Shown: positions 42,782 to 52,455 of the stretch, one piece after another | Layout: every line of letters starts with the position of its first letter | How positions within the stretch are numbered: position 1 is the stretch's first letter | Source: CALESS01 sp041741455 | GTDB taxonomy: Bacteria; Chloroflexota; Anaerolineae; Anaerolineales; Anaerolineaceae | NCBI GenBank assembly: GCA_041741455.1 | Contig: JBGSJZ010000094.1 | Location: 1-64,000, forward strand | Direction of reading: 5' to 3' | DNA: 64,000 nucleotides | The notes under the pieces: generated by a model | The model's database searches: none | What the model was told of the DNA's origin: nothing | The model's input: the letters and a program-made list of their open reading frames with translations, nothing else | Position numbers and translations under genes: made by a program

Positions 42782-43111
42782 CGTTCTCCAGTTTGAATTT
42801 CCGTTTTTAATTAAGTTGAATCCGTCAACCCGAATGATGCCCGGCATGCAGGTGCAGCCAGATATTATCTGATCATAATAGATTCATTGGGAGAATTGGT
42901 ATATTTTTGGTTTACGGAAGAAATGAATTTTAGGCACAAAGGATGACGCAATCCACAATCCTCATTGGTTGTTGAGGAGGTGCATTGTTACCTGATTTAG
43001 CTAAACGCTAACGATGAGGTGGATCTGCACAACTTGCTGGGGAGTTACATTAATTTGAAATTCATTCGGCTGAGATTTTGGATGTCTTGTATTTTTATAC
43101 CATTAACCGGA
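42782..43111. other. Gene-free spacer before the HExxH lipoprotein 3' end
   Basis: Intergenic DNA between two minus-strand genes, continuing to 43224. No gene-like frame. It ends with a REP-like palindrome. Confidence 0.5.
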
Positions 43112-43165
43112 GGGATTGGTCTGTGGACGGGCAAGCTGAACCCGATAAAATACCAGACCAATCCC
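43112..43165. repeat. REP-like palindrome GGGATTGGTCTG / CAGACCAATCCC
   Basis: Perfect 12-bp arms; variant of the GGGTTGGTCT family with A for T at one position and the compensating change in the other arm. Confidence 0.75.
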
Positions 43166-43224
43166 GATTGTGAAGGAAAGGAAAATCGACTATTAATCAC
43201 AACGCCGGTCAATTCCTGACCCGG

Positions 43225-45213
43225 CTAGTCCATAATTCTTACCGTGATCAGGACTAATGCTGATCCACCTCCCCAATAATAAGCGTCTTCCTCAAGATTG
43301 TGAATATCAAATACCAGGCTATAACCAAAGCTCTTGATCTGTGTATCTCCGACAGGTATCACCAGGCTGGTCTGTGTGCCCGGTATATCCCCAGCTGCAG
43401 TTGACCAGTACATCTCTTTAATCACTGGTTCGCGGTTTCCCCAATCCCCCGGGGAAGCGAAACGCAAATTTTCGATAAGTGCCTCAGCTTCGATGAAAAT
43501 ATCCTTGTCGCTTTTTAGAAAATCGAGTGTGAGGTATAAGGTGTCCTGGTTTACAATCTCCCGGGAAATCGTGAACGGAGCGTTGGCAACCAGGTTCAGG
43601 TCAACATCCACCAAAAAATCATCATTATAGATTTTTGCAGTCCGAGTATTAACATAAGGTTGGGGTTCTGACTCTTGTTGATTTACCACAATGGTCACAG
43701 ACCCATTCTGCGGAGCAAAGTTGGTTACCAGGAAATATAAATAGTTGCCATCTTGTACGGTCATTTCAAGCGGGTCCTGGCCTAAGTCACCAGAATCAAC
43801 GACGTTATTTTTGTCAGGGCCATCTGCCAGAACATATTGCACCTTAACCCCGGACGTTGGTTCGATGGCCGTCAGGGAAATATCAAAACCGATATCCTGG
43901 TCGCTGGTTAATTTGATCCCGGCCAAAGTTGAGGCATAATTCGAATTCACATTCACCAGCTCAGTCATTTCCATCGTTGTATCCAGGTTCATTTCTAGCT
44001 TATTGTTGACCAGGTCAGTATAGACATCCGTCTTCAAACCCTCTGTCTGAACCTGGTCTTTAAAAATAACCTGGTAGGCAAAATCATCATAGAGTACTGG
44101 AAGGGGAGTAGATTTGGAAGCAGAATATTGAGCCAGGTTTTCCAACGCTCCCCCTTCTCCGGTCATGACAGCGGTGAACATTTCAGGAAAGTTAAGCCCT
44201 GCATCAACCAGATATTTGACAAAATGGGCCGTCTGATAAGTGTGAAACGTTTCATCATGGTTGATTCCGTTCGTCAGATAGTTGAGCTTCAACTTTTCTG
44301 TCAGCCCAAGCTGGGTGGCAATATGTGCGGCCGCATAATCGGCAGTTGCCTCCATCCACCAGCGATTGGATGCCATGGAATAAAAATTGAGATATTGATT
44401 TTGCACCGCGTGAAATAATTCATGGGCCGATACCAGTTGTAATTCGGTTTCATTAATGTTGGTCAACGGGATTTCAATTTTCTTAGAAAACCACCCCCAT
44501 TCAGCTTCTTTATCGGCCCCCCAATTATCAATGTAAACTTTGGTATGGTTCGGCAGCTTGAACGGCGCATCTCCGTATGCCTTATAAGCATCATATAATG
44601 CTGTCCGAACGATCACGGCATATTCATAAATGGGGTCTCCAGATACAATCGACCCGATTGCAGGGGCATTGGCATCTTTATTGAAATATATAGTGAAATT
44701 GGAAGATGATAAGGTCACATATTGATCGTCTTTGATAAAGAGAGACCAAAGGCTCAGATGATTCGTCTTCACGAAAACTTTTGCATTTGATTCGTCAATC
44801 TCAAAATCTGTTTCCTGCCAGCGTTGATAAGTTTCATCAAAATAGGCGATCGCCAGTTGATCCGAAGCCGCCTGGGAAGGATCGAGCTTGGCTCCATCGT
44901 ATGTAAATTCAAGGATGATGGGGTTGGAAAAGTCCCCCTCTTCAGAAGAGCTGATCTCAAATAATCCAACCGGTGTCAGCCCAGCAAAATCGTGATCTAT
45001 CAATTGCTTAATTTCCTTGATCGCCACTTTCGTCCCCTTGGGAAATGTATTGGGGTAAATGATTGCTTGAACCTTACCTTCGACAGCTACCCGGTATTCA
45101 GTATTTGTGGAAGCAATGGTCAGGCTGGCAGATTCTTTTCCGCAAGCTGGCAATAAGATCGCAACAGCCATCAGGAGAATCAAATTGAGGATCAGTGTAG
45201 ATTTTTGTTTCAT
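43225..45213 (-). CDS. Lipoprotein with HExxH metalloprotease-like motif
   Basis: 662 residues. Lipobox ILLPACGKES after a typical signal peptide; ribosome-binding site AAAGGAATCG. A beta-rich N-terminal region (residues ~40-170; MPN of ZU5/GAIN-like type is possible) is followed by the zinc motif VSAHELFHAVQ and then WWMEATADYAAAHIA, in which the Glu is the likely third ligand (gluzincin arrangement). The C-terminal ~250 residues are beta-sandwich-like. Probably a surface metallopeptidase. The gene is more AT-rich than most neighbours. Stands alone. Confidence 0.72.
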   Translation of the reverse strand: MKQKSTLILNLILLMAVAILLPACGKESASLTIASTNTEYRVAVEGKVQAIIYPNTFPKGTKVAIKEIKQLIDHDFAGLTPVGLFEISSSEEGDFSNPIILEFTYDGAKLDPSQAASDQLAIAYFDETYQRWQETDFEIDESNAKVFVKTNHLSLWSLFIKDDQYVTLSSSNFTIYFNKDANAPAIGSIVSGDPIYEYAVIVRTALYDAYKAYGDAPFKLPNHTKVYIDNWGADKEAEWGWFSKKIEIPLTNINETELQLVSAHELFHAVQNQYLNFYSMASNRWWMEATADYAAAHIATQLGLTEKLKLNYLTNGINHDETFHTYQTAHFVKYLVDAGLNFPEMFTAVMTGEGGALENLAQYSASKSTPLPVLYDDFAYQVIFKDQVQTEGLKTDVYTDLVNNKLEMNLDTTMEMTELVNVNSNYASTLAGIKLTSDQDIGFDISLTAIEPTSGVKVQYVLADGPDKNNVVDSGDLGQDPLEMTVQDGNYLYFLVTNFAPQNGSVTIVVNQQESEPQPYVNTRTAKIYNDDFLVDVDLNLVANAPFTISREIVNQDTLYLTLDFLKSDKDIFIEAEALIENLRFASPGDWGNREPVIKEMYWSTAAGDIPGTQTSLVIPVGDTQIKSFGYSLVFDIHNLEEDAYYWGGGSALVLITVRIMD

Positions 45214-45369
45214 ATTCGATTCCTTTCATTGATTGTTTGCAATTGATAAACAAATGAGGATATTGTAGGTTTGCAAGTCACGCCGGGTTCTTGGAAAAAG
45301 TTACCCTGGTGGGAGATTTCACTTCGCTGAATTTTTTAGCTAGTAGATGAAAATCGTTGAGATCCAGCT

Positions 45370-45849
45370 TTATTCCAACCACTTCAACATCTTGCGGCTT
45401 AACGTTTGGTAACCTAGTTTATCATACAATCCCCGGGCAGCCGTGTTGAAGTCGTAGACGTTCAGTTCCAGGCTGGCTGCGCCTTGTCCCACTGCCCATT
45501 CTTCCCCCGTCAGCATCAGCATTTCCCCCAATCCATGCTGACGGAATTGCGGGTGAACGTAGACGCTATCCACCACTGCAAACAGGCGCGGCGTCATCAT
45601 CGCATAATCCGGGCTGGTGCGTAACTTCATAAGCAAAAAACCGGCCGGTTGTCCGTCCCATTCGGCAAAGAACAAGGCGGAATTCGGGTCCGCCAGCAAC
45701 TCGTTGAAAAACTCCGGGGTGTGGATATGCCCGCTCACGGATTGGAAGATGCCCGGGTGCTCTGCCACATGCAGAGCGTTCAGGCAAGCGTACATCTGCT
45801 CAAAGAGATCGTAATCCTTGCTGTCGCCCCGGTGGATGGTGATGTTCAT
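45370..45849 (-). CDS. GNAT-family N-acetyltransferase
   Basis: 159 residues. GNAT motif A: AVVDSVYVHPQFRQHGLGEMLM (the R-x-x-G-x-G acetyl-CoA loop), followed by LELNVYDFNTAARGLYDKLGYQ (motif B, with the final GY). The substrate is unknown. Ribosome-binding site GAGGAGAAATCC. The 38-bp palindrome lies directly upstream, between it and the ABC-F gene. Confidence 0.88.
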   Translation of the reverse strand: MNITIHRGDSKDYDLFEQMYACLNALHVAEHPGIFQSVSGHIHTPEFFNELLADPNSALFFAEWDGQPAGFLLMKLRTSPDYAMMTPRLFAVVDSVYVHPQFRQHGLGEMLMLTGEEWAVGQGAASLELNVYDFNTAARGLYDKLGYQTLSRKMLKWLE

Positions 45850-45860
45850 GGATTTCTCCT

Positions 45861-45898
45861 CACCCGGTAGGGAGATCGGCCGATCTCCCTACCGGGTG
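45861..45898. repeat. Perfect 38-bp palindrome
   Basis: Arms CACCCGGTAGGGAGATCGG (45861-45879) and its exact complement (45880-45898) meet with no spacer. It covers the gap between the ABC-F stop and the GNAT ribosome-binding site, which begins 3 bp from it. Could act as terminator, cruciform or regulator site. Confidence 0.8.
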
Positions 45899-45916
45899 GT
45901 TTGCGCGTTTTAAGAA

Positions 45917-47833
45917 TCAGGCTGCGAAATGATCTGCTGAAAGCCGCGCCCACTCCTCCATCCGGTCTTCCAGCTTCTTGTGCAGCAGGGTATATTCGTG
46001 ACCCAACTTCTGCACCAGGCCCAGGTCGCGGGTTGGCGTCTCCAACTGGCGGGTGATGGTCGCCAACTGCCCCTCCAGCTGGGTGATCTCGGTTTCCAGT
46101 GCATCCAGCTTTTGCTGGCGTCGACGCAGTTGATCCTTGCTCGGGCCAGCCGGGCGTATTGGACGTGCCACCGCCTCCACCTGGCGTGTGCTCAATGCAG
46201 CCAGGGCTGCCCGCTCCGCCTCGTATTGACGGAAGGCCTTGTATTGGCTGTAGTTGCCGTCAAACACCTTCAGCGTGCCATCATCCGGCATCACCTCCCA
46301 GACCTGCGTTGCCAGGGCGTCGATCAGGTAGCGATCGTGGCTGACCAGTAAGATCGTGCCTTTGAAGTTATCCAGGATCGCCTGCAGCACCTCCTGCGCA
46401 GGCAGGTCCAGGTGATTGGTCGGCTCGTCCAGCAGCAGCAGGTTAGCGCCGCGCAGCGCCAGCAGGGAAAGTGCCAGGCGGCTGCGTTCCCCGCCCGAAA
46501 GCGTATCCACCGTGCGAAAGACGTCGTCCCCGGTAAAGAGGAACTTGGCCAGGTAATCGCGGATGGCGCCTGGCAGCAAGTTGGGCGCGGCGTTCTCGAT
46601 CTCCTGCATCAGGGTCCAATCCGGGTGCAGGCTTTCGTGGGTTTGGGCGAAGTAGCCAATTTGCAATGATGCGCCCATCACCACTTCCCCGCCAAAGGGC
46701 GGGATTTGCTCCAAAAGTGTCTTGAGGAAGGTGGTCTTGCCAGCACCGTTCGGGCCGATGATGGCAGCGCACTCGCCGCGCGTCAGGGTCAGGTCGGGGG
46801 CATTGAACAGCGGCCGGCCTTCGTCGGCATAGCCCACGCTCAAGCCGCGCGTGCGGATCACCAGGTCGCCCGAGCGGCTGGCAGGTTCCAGTCGCAAGTG
46901 TAGGCGCTGGGCATTCATTTGCGGCGGGGTCAGGCGGGCTTCCTCCAGCATGCGCTCAAGGCGTTTCTGGCGCCCCTGGGCCTGGCGGGTGTTTTGCCCG
47001 GCCATGTTGCGCCGGATGTATTCTTCTTCCTTCAAGATAAAGGCCTGTTGGGCTTCATATACTTCAAGCTGGCGAGTGTAGCGTTCTTCGCGCTGCTGCA
47101 GGAAGGCAGTGTAGTTGCCGCGGTAGACCTCCAGGGCGGGGGTCATCTCCCAGATGGTATTGGTCACCTGGTCCAGGAAGTAACGGTCGTGCGAGACGAT
47201 CAGAACTGCCCCCGGCCAATCCGCCATGAAATTTTCCAGCCATTCGATGGCCGCGATATCCAGATGATTCGTCGGTTCGTCCATCAGCAGCAGGTCGGGC
47301 TCGGAAAGCAGCAAGCGGGCCAGCAGGGCGCGTGTGCGTTGCCCGCCGGAGAGTTGGCTCATCGGGCGGCGCTCGTCGGCCGGGGTAAAGCCCAATCCGG
47401 TCAGGGTCTGGTGGATGCGGATTTCATAGGTGTAGCCGCCCAGGTGTTCGAATTGCACCTGCAGTTTACCGTAGGCAGCCAGGGCTTCTTCGGCTCGCTC
47501 AGGGTCGGCCATGGCTGATTCCAGGGCGGTCATTTCAGACTGCAATGCACGCAACTCGGCAAAGGGCGTCAGTACTTCATCCCACAGTGTTCCCTGGGAC
47601 TCGAAGATCGCTTCCTGCGGTAGGTAGCCGATGCGGATGTTGCGGGCGCGCAGCACCTCTCCGGCGGAAGGCTCCTCCAGGCCGATCAGGATGCGCAGCA
47701 GGGTGGTTTTTCCCACGCCGTTCGGCCCCACCAGGCCGATGCGGGCGCGGTGCGGGATGCTGAGCGAAATGTTGCTAAAGATATCGACCGGGCCAAAGGA
47801 TTTGCCCACGTCGATGGCAGTAATGAGAGACAT
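45917..47833 (-). CDS. ABC-F family ATPase
   Basis: 638 residues from the ATG at 47833. Soluble protein with two ABC ATPase domains: first Walker A GPNGVGKTTLLRIL, signature LSGGQRTRALLA, Walker B LLLMDEPTNHLD; second GPNGAGKTTFLKTL, LSGGERSRLALS, LLLLDEPTNHLD. A long charged linker (PtIM) lies between (YEAQQAFILKEEEYIRRNMAGQ) and a coiled-coil C-terminus (LDALETEITQLEGQLATI), which is the Uup/YdiF arrangement. Such proteins act on the ribosomal E site or give ribosome protection. Without sequence comparison the subgroup is not fixed. Confidence 0.92.
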   Translation of the reverse strand: MSLITAIDVGKSFGPVDIFSNISLSIPHRARIGLVGPNGVGKTTLLRILIGLEEPSAGEVLRARNIRIGYLPQEAIFESQGTLWDEVLTPFAELRALQSEMTALESAMADPERAEEALAAYGKLQVQFEHLGGYTYEIRIHQTLTGLGFTPADERRPMSQLSGGQRTRALLARLLLSEPDLLLMDEPTNHLDIAAIEWLENFMADWPGAVLIVSHDRYFLDQVTNTIWEMTPALEVYRGNYTAFLQQREERYTRQLEVYEAQQAFILKEEEYIRRNMAGQNTRQAQGRQKRLERMLEEARLTPPQMNAQRLHLRLEPASRSGDLVIRTRGLSVGYADEGRPLFNAPDLTLTRGECAAIIGPNGAGKTTFLKTLLEQIPPFGGEVVMGASLQIGYFAQTHESLHPDWTLMQEIENAAPNLLPGAIRDYLAKFLFTGDDVFRTVDTLSGGERSRLALSLLALRGANLLLLDEPTNHLDLPAQEVLQAILDNFKGTILLVSHDRYLIDALATQVWEVMPDDGTLKVFDGNYSQYKAFRQYEAERAALAALSTRQVEAVARPIRPAGPSKDQLRRRQQKLDALETEITQLEGQLATITRQLETPTRDLGLVQKLGHEYTLLHKKLEDRMEEWARLSADHFAA

Positions 47834-47888
47834 GATCAACTCCGGGTTATAATTGCAACCGAATTTTACCAGAGAAAAGGACGTAGCG

Positions 47889-48458
47889 ATGACAGAATTG
47901 TGGCTGGTACGGCATGGGCAGACCGATTGGAACCTGGCTGGGCGCTATCAGGGACATGAGGATATTCCCCTGAATGCGGTGGGTTTGCAGCAGGCAGACT
48001 CACTGGCGGAGAAACTGGCCGGGGAGACCTTTGTTGCTATCTACTCCAGCGACCTGCTGCGCGCCCGGGTTACTGCTGAAACCGTGGCAGAACGGTTGGG
48101 CCTGACCGTCATCCCACTGATCGGGTTGCGTGAGATCAACCAGGGGGATTGGCAGGGGCGTTATCTGGCCGATGTGCGCGCTGAATTTGGCGAACCGGAC
48201 CCGAACGCCGGCAAAGAAATGCTGCACGAACGTGCCCCGGGTGGCGAATCTGTGGCTGAGGTAGCTGCCCGCTTGAAGCTGGCGGCTGATCAGATTGCCG
48301 CAGCCCACCCCGGGGGCAAGGTACTGGTGGTTACCCACGGCTTGGCGCTGGCCACATTGGTTTGCCAGGCGCGCACTATCCCCTTGCAGCAGGTCTATCA
48401 ACAGATTCCGGATAACATCGTGGTAGCTGTGATCAACTGGCCGTCCGTAGAAAGCTAA
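47889..48458 (+). CDS. Histidine phosphatase (phosphoglycerate mutase-like)
   Basis: 189 residues from the ATG after AAAGGACGTAGCG. Catalytic RHG motif in WLVRHGQTDWNLAGRYQGHEDIPLN, phosphate pocket Arg in SSDLLRARVTAETV, second His in VVTHGLALATLV. The sequence fits the CobC/GpmB-like branch; the substrate cannot be set. Convergent with the exporter gene; the two stop codons overlap (TAA/TAG, 48455-48458). Confidence 0.9.
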   Translation: MTELWLVRHGQTDWNLAGRYQGHEDIPLNAVGLQQADSLAEKLAGETFVAIYSSDLLRARVTAETVAERLGLTVIPLIGLREINQGDWQGRYLADVRAEFGEPDPNAGKEMLHERAPGGESVAEVAARLKLAADQIAAAHPGGKVLVVTHGLALATLVCQARTIPLQQVYQQIPDNIVVAVINWPSVES

Positions 48459-49240
48459 ACCAGGCCGATCATCATGGCCAGCCCGGTCATCATCAACAAA
48501 ATCCCCACAGTAATCTGCACTACCCGCAAGGTCACTTTCTTGACCAACAGCGCCCCAGCCACGGCCCCGCCAAAGGCTGCCAGCGTCGCCACCAGCACCA
48601 GCCAACCGGTTCCGGCCGGGATGGCGTTGAATCTATCACTGTAGAAGCTGACCCCGTACACTCCCAGCCGGGCCAGGTCCACAATCACTGCTGATAGAAT
48701 ACTGGTGCCGATGAAGGCTTCTTTATCCAGTCCGCACTTGATTAAGAAGGCCGCTCGCAAGGCCCCCTGGTTGCCACAAAGGCCGCCAAAAAAGCCGGAG
48801 AGCAGCCCGCCTAACGGTAAATACTTGCGTGGAAAGGCCAGCTTCTGCAGGGCAGGCAGCAGTTCAAACAATGCAAAACCAATAATGAGTAGGCCAATCA
48901 CCAGGTCCAATAGCGTGATATCAAAGGCTCGCCTGCCGAGGTTGTAGCGCCACAAGGACTCTAGGTTGGCAAACAGATTGAGCAGGGCTGCGCCCAGGAT
49001 GGAAGCCAGCGCTCCTGGCAGGGCAAAGCGCAGCACCACGCCCCAATCCGCCTTGCGTCCGACCAATGCCGCCTTGAACAGGTTGTTAGCCAGGTGTACC
49101 ACTGCTGTGGCGGCCACCGCCACAGGCAGCGGGAAGAAAAAGGCAAACGCCGGCAGCAGCAGCGTCCCCAGGCCAAAGCCGGAAAACAAGGTCAGCATGG
49201 AAACCGCGAAGGCGGTCAGGGGAACGACCAGGTAGGGCAT
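48455..49240 (-). CDS. TauE/SafE-family (TSUP) membrane transporter
   Basis: 261 residues from the ATG at 49240 (ribosome-binding site GGAGG). About eight membrane helices; the TSUP repeat appears twice: SGFGLGTLLLPAFAF with AVVHLANNLFKAALV in the first half, and GLLSGFFGGLCGNQGALRAAFL in the second. The family exports sulfite, sulfoacetate or related organosulfur anions, but the substrate cannot be told here. Confidence 0.9.
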   Translation of the reverse strand: MPYLVVPLTAFAVSMLTLFSGFGLGTLLLPAFAFFFPLPVAVAATAVVHLANNLFKAALVGRKADWGVVLRFALPGALASILGAALLNLFANLESLWRYNLGRRAFDITLLDLVIGLLIIGFALFELLPALQKLAFPRKYLPLGGLLSGFFGGLCGNQGALRAAFLIKCGLDKEAFIGTSILSAVIVDLARLGVYGVSFYSDRFNAIPAGTGWLVLVATLAAFGGAVAGALLVKKVTLRVVQITVGILLMMTGLAMMIGLV

Positions 49241-49405
49241 CGATGCATCCTCCAAGATATGGAAAATCATAAGGGAAGGTCTACTGACTGTCAATCAGGC
49301 TGTGATTAAATCAATCCTCCCACGGTGGTCGCGGGCCGCGGGAGGAGGGAGGTGGGGCAATACCGTTGTATTGCTGCTTTATGTGTAGCAAGAATTGTGC
49401 CAGAG

Positions 49406-52228
49406 TTACAAGTCCTGTTCAAAACTATCCGGCAGCATCGGGCGCGGTTCCAGCAGTATGCTGGTCATCTTGGCGGCCGGCTGCGGGCGGGAGAAAATGT
49501 AACCCTGAACTTCATCGCACCCTCGGGCGGACAGGAAGTTCAATTGCTGCTCGGTTTCCACCCCCTCGGCAATGGTGCTCAGCCCGAGGATGTGTGCCAT
49601 TGCGATGATGGCCGTGGTGATGGCCGCGTCGTCCGGGTCACTCATTACATCCTGGATGAATGAACGGTCAATCTTGATTGCACTGACTGGAAAGCGCTTG
49701 AGGTAACCCAGTGAGGAATAACTGGTGCCAAAGTCGTCGATGACGATCTTGACGCCCATATTCTTCAATTCGCGCAGGGTGACCACGGTTTGTTCAAGAT
49801 CCTGCATGGCCGCAGTTTCGGTAATTTCCAGTTGCAGTAATGAGGCAGGCAGACCAGTTTCGATCAAGATTTTATAGACCAACTTGGCAAAGTGTGGATC
49901 TCTTAACTGGTAGGCGGATAGGTTGACCGCCACCTGGATACCGCGGATGCCCTGATCGGACCAGTTGCGCGCTTGGACGCAGGCGGTACGCAAGGCCCAT
50001 TCGCCCAATGGGGCAATCAGCCCGGTCTCTTCCGACAGGGCGATGAATTCGCCCGGCAGGATGGTGCCGCGCACTGGATGCTGCCAGCGCAACAAGGCCT
50101 CCACTGCCACCACCCGGCCACTGTTCATGGAAATTACTGGCTGGTAATAGTTTTCAAACTCCTGGCGTTCCAGCGCCCGACGCAGTTCAGCTTCCAGTTG
50201 GAAGAGTGCCAGCGAACGCGAGTGCATTTCCGTATCGAATACCTGGAAGCGTGCCCGCCCGGCGGATTTGGCCCGGTAGAGTGCGGTATCGGAATCCCGC
50301 AACAAATCTTCCGCCCGGGTGTACTGCTGGTTGGAGATGGTGATGCCCATCGAGGCGGTAATGAAGACATCCTGGCTTTGCAGCGAGAAAGGCAATGCCA
50401 GGTCTTTCAGGATGCGCTCAGCCACCCGGATGGCATCCTGGGGCTCGGTCAGGTCATCCAGCAGAATGGCAAATTCATCTCCGCCCAGCCGGGCTACCAG
50501 GTCTCCCAGCCGCAGGCAGCTTTCCAACCGCCGGGCAGTGATGATCAGCAATTGGTCTCCGGCTGCGTGGCCCAAACTTTCGTTGATCACTTTAAAACGA
50601 TCCAGGTCAAGCAACAGCACGGCCGCCAGGTATTCTGGGTGGCGTCGGCTGCGTTCAACCAACCGGCTTAACTGATCCACAAAGTAAGCCCGGTTGGGCA
50701 GGTGGGTCAGCGGGTCGTGCATGGCATCATGGCGCAGGCGATCTTCAATCCCCTTGCGGGCGGTGATATCGGTCATGGAGCCGGCAATCCGGTTGGGCTT
50801 TTGCCCACCATCGCTGACGGCTATGCCGCGGGTTTGCACCCAGCGGTAAGCGCTGTCGCGATGCAGGATGCGATATTCACACTCCAATTGGGGCGTATCC
50901 CCCCGCAGGTGGGCGTCAATATCGGAGCGCACCCGGTCCACATCTTGCGGGTGGATGCGGCTGAACCAGGCCTGGGGGGTATCAATCGGGAAGGATTCCT
51001 GCTCGCCAAGGATGGCTTTCCAGCGCGGTGAGACATGTAATTTGTTGCTGCGCAGATCCCAGTCCCAGATGCCATCTTTGGCGCCAGCTACGGCCAGGGC
51101 AAAGCGTTCTTCGCTTTCCACCCGGGCGGATTCGGCTTGCTTACGCTGGGTGATGTCCACCAGCATCAACATGGCGCATGGGCGGCCGTCAAATTCAATT
51201 CTTGTACAGGTCAACTGCAGCCAGATGGGTTGTTCATCAAATGTCAGCGCCTGGTAATCGGACACGCTGCGATCATCACTGAGAGAGTTGGCTATTTGCT
51301 GGCGGACCTGGTCGCGATCGTCTTCGTGAAACCGTTCAAAGATGCATATGTTGGTCGGATTGTCAGTCTCAACGGGGCAATGACAAATTTTATGAACAGC
51401 AGGATTGGAGTACAACACTTCTTCCGCTTGCAGATCATAAATCACGATGCCTTCTTCCAGGTTCTCCACCAGGCTGCGGTAGCGGGCTTCCGAGCTGGAC
51501 AGGTCCAAGGTGCGGTTGGCAACCGTTGCCTCCAATTTTTGGACTTGCTTTTTTGCGTTGCGATGCTGGGATGTGGTGAACAGGAAAGTGGAAAGCATCA
51601 ACAGGCTGATGGCGCTGATGCCTAAAAGGTTATTGAAAAACTCACGCTGCTCCCCGGCAAAGGCCAGGATCTCCTTCTGGGGTGTGGAAAGACCGATCGT
51701 CCAGGTATCATCCCCCAGGCGCACTGAGGTCCAGGCGGCATATTCCCGCCCAGTTTCCTTTGACCAGACAAACCAGCCCGTGCCTTCTGTTCGATTCTCC
51801 ACCGCGTCGATCATCTCAGCGTAATCCGAAGCGCCAAAAGCCTCCTGGAGTTTGAAAATCTCCTGGATCGTTTTCCCCTGATAAGCCTCGGGAAAATCTG
51901 GCCGCTGGTTAAAGATTACTGACTCTTGGTTGTAAATCCAGGCCCGACCGCTGCTTAATACCCGGATGGGTGCAATAAATTGATCCAGTGCTTCCTGTTC
52001 GGCCTGAGCCAGCGACACACCGTTCTCACTCAGCCGATTTTCCAACCAGGATTGGGTTGCCCGGGCTGCGCCTTGTACAATTTGGAATTGCAGTTCATTC
52101 CAGGTGCGCAAGAAGGTTTGGGTGCGTTGTTCGTGATAGTGAAATACACTAATCCACAACACCAGGGTCGTGAAGAAGAAAAGCGTGCCTGTCAGTATCA
52201 TGGACCGACTGAATTTTTCTCGAACCAT
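49406..52228 (-). CDS. Membrane GGDEF-EAL protein with PAS domains
   Basis: 940 residues from the ATG at 52228 (ribosome-binding site GGAGCAGGGGAG). Membrane helix near residue 20, extracytoplasmic Cache-like sensor, second helix (ISAISLLMLSTFLFTT), then two or three PAS domains with PAC-type ends (LMLVDITQRKQAES and AGSMTDITARKGIE). The GGDEF domain reads RLGGDEFAILL (intact active site; no RxxD inhibitory site four residues before it). The EAL domain has EALLRWQHP, the catalytic-site stretch IDDFGTSYSSLGYLKRF and EGVET. Both cyclic-di-GMP synthesis and degradation are possible. Same strand as the two kinase-like genes upstream, 228 bp away. Confidence 0.93.
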   Translation of the reverse strand: MVREKFSRSMILTGTLFFFTTLVLWISVFHYHEQRTQTFLRTWNELQFQIVQGAARATQSWLENRLSENGVSLAQAEQEALDQFIAPIRVLSSGRAWIYNQESVIFNQRPDFPEAYQGKTIQEIFKLQEAFGASDYAEMIDAVENRTEGTGWFVWSKETGREYAAWTSVRLGDDTWTIGLSTPQKEILAFAGEQREFFNNLLGISAISLLMLSTFLFTTSQHRNAKKQVQKLEATVANRTLDLSSSEARYRSLVENLEEGIVIYDLQAEEVLYSNPAVHKICHCPVETDNPTNICIFERFHEDDRDQVRQQIANSLSDDRSVSDYQALTFDEQPIWLQLTCTRIEFDGRPCAMLMLVDITQRKQAESARVESEERFALAVAGAKDGIWDWDLRSNKLHVSPRWKAILGEQESFPIDTPQAWFSRIHPQDVDRVRSDIDAHLRGDTPQLECEYRILHRDSAYRWVQTRGIAVSDGGQKPNRIAGSMTDITARKGIEDRLRHDAMHDPLTHLPNRAYFVDQLSRLVERSRRHPEYLAAVLLLDLDRFKVINESLGHAAGDQLLIITARRLESCLRLGDLVARLGGDEFAILLDDLTEPQDAIRVAERILKDLALPFSLQSQDVFITASMGITISNQQYTRAEDLLRDSDTALYRAKSAGRARFQVFDTEMHSRSLALFQLEAELRRALERQEFENYYQPVISMNSGRVVAVEALLRWQHPVRGTILPGEFIALSEETGLIAPLGEWALRTACVQARNWSDQGIRGIQVAVNLSAYQLRDPHFAKLVYKILIETGLPASLLQLEITETAAMQDLEQTVVTLRELKNMGVKIVIDDFGTSYSSLGYLKRFPVSAIKIDRSFIQDVMSDPDDAAITTAIIAMAHILGLSTIAEGVETEQQLNFLSARGCDEVQGYIFSRPQPAAKMTSILLEPRPMLPDSFEQDL

Positions 52229-52455
52229 GCTCCCCTGCTCCTCTTGTAATGAAGTAGACAGCAGTGATTGGGAGTGATAATGTGTGGACACAAGATCACT
52301 TCCCGCGCCCCATGCCATTTGGGTGTGGCTGGCAGCAGTGTCATCACTCCTCTTGGTTACAAGATTCGTGCGAGCTTCTGGACTGCCATATGAGGTTTGG
52401 GTTGTTAAGCTGCACTTCGGCAGCGAAATACCAAGATTATGGATCTATTGTTGTA

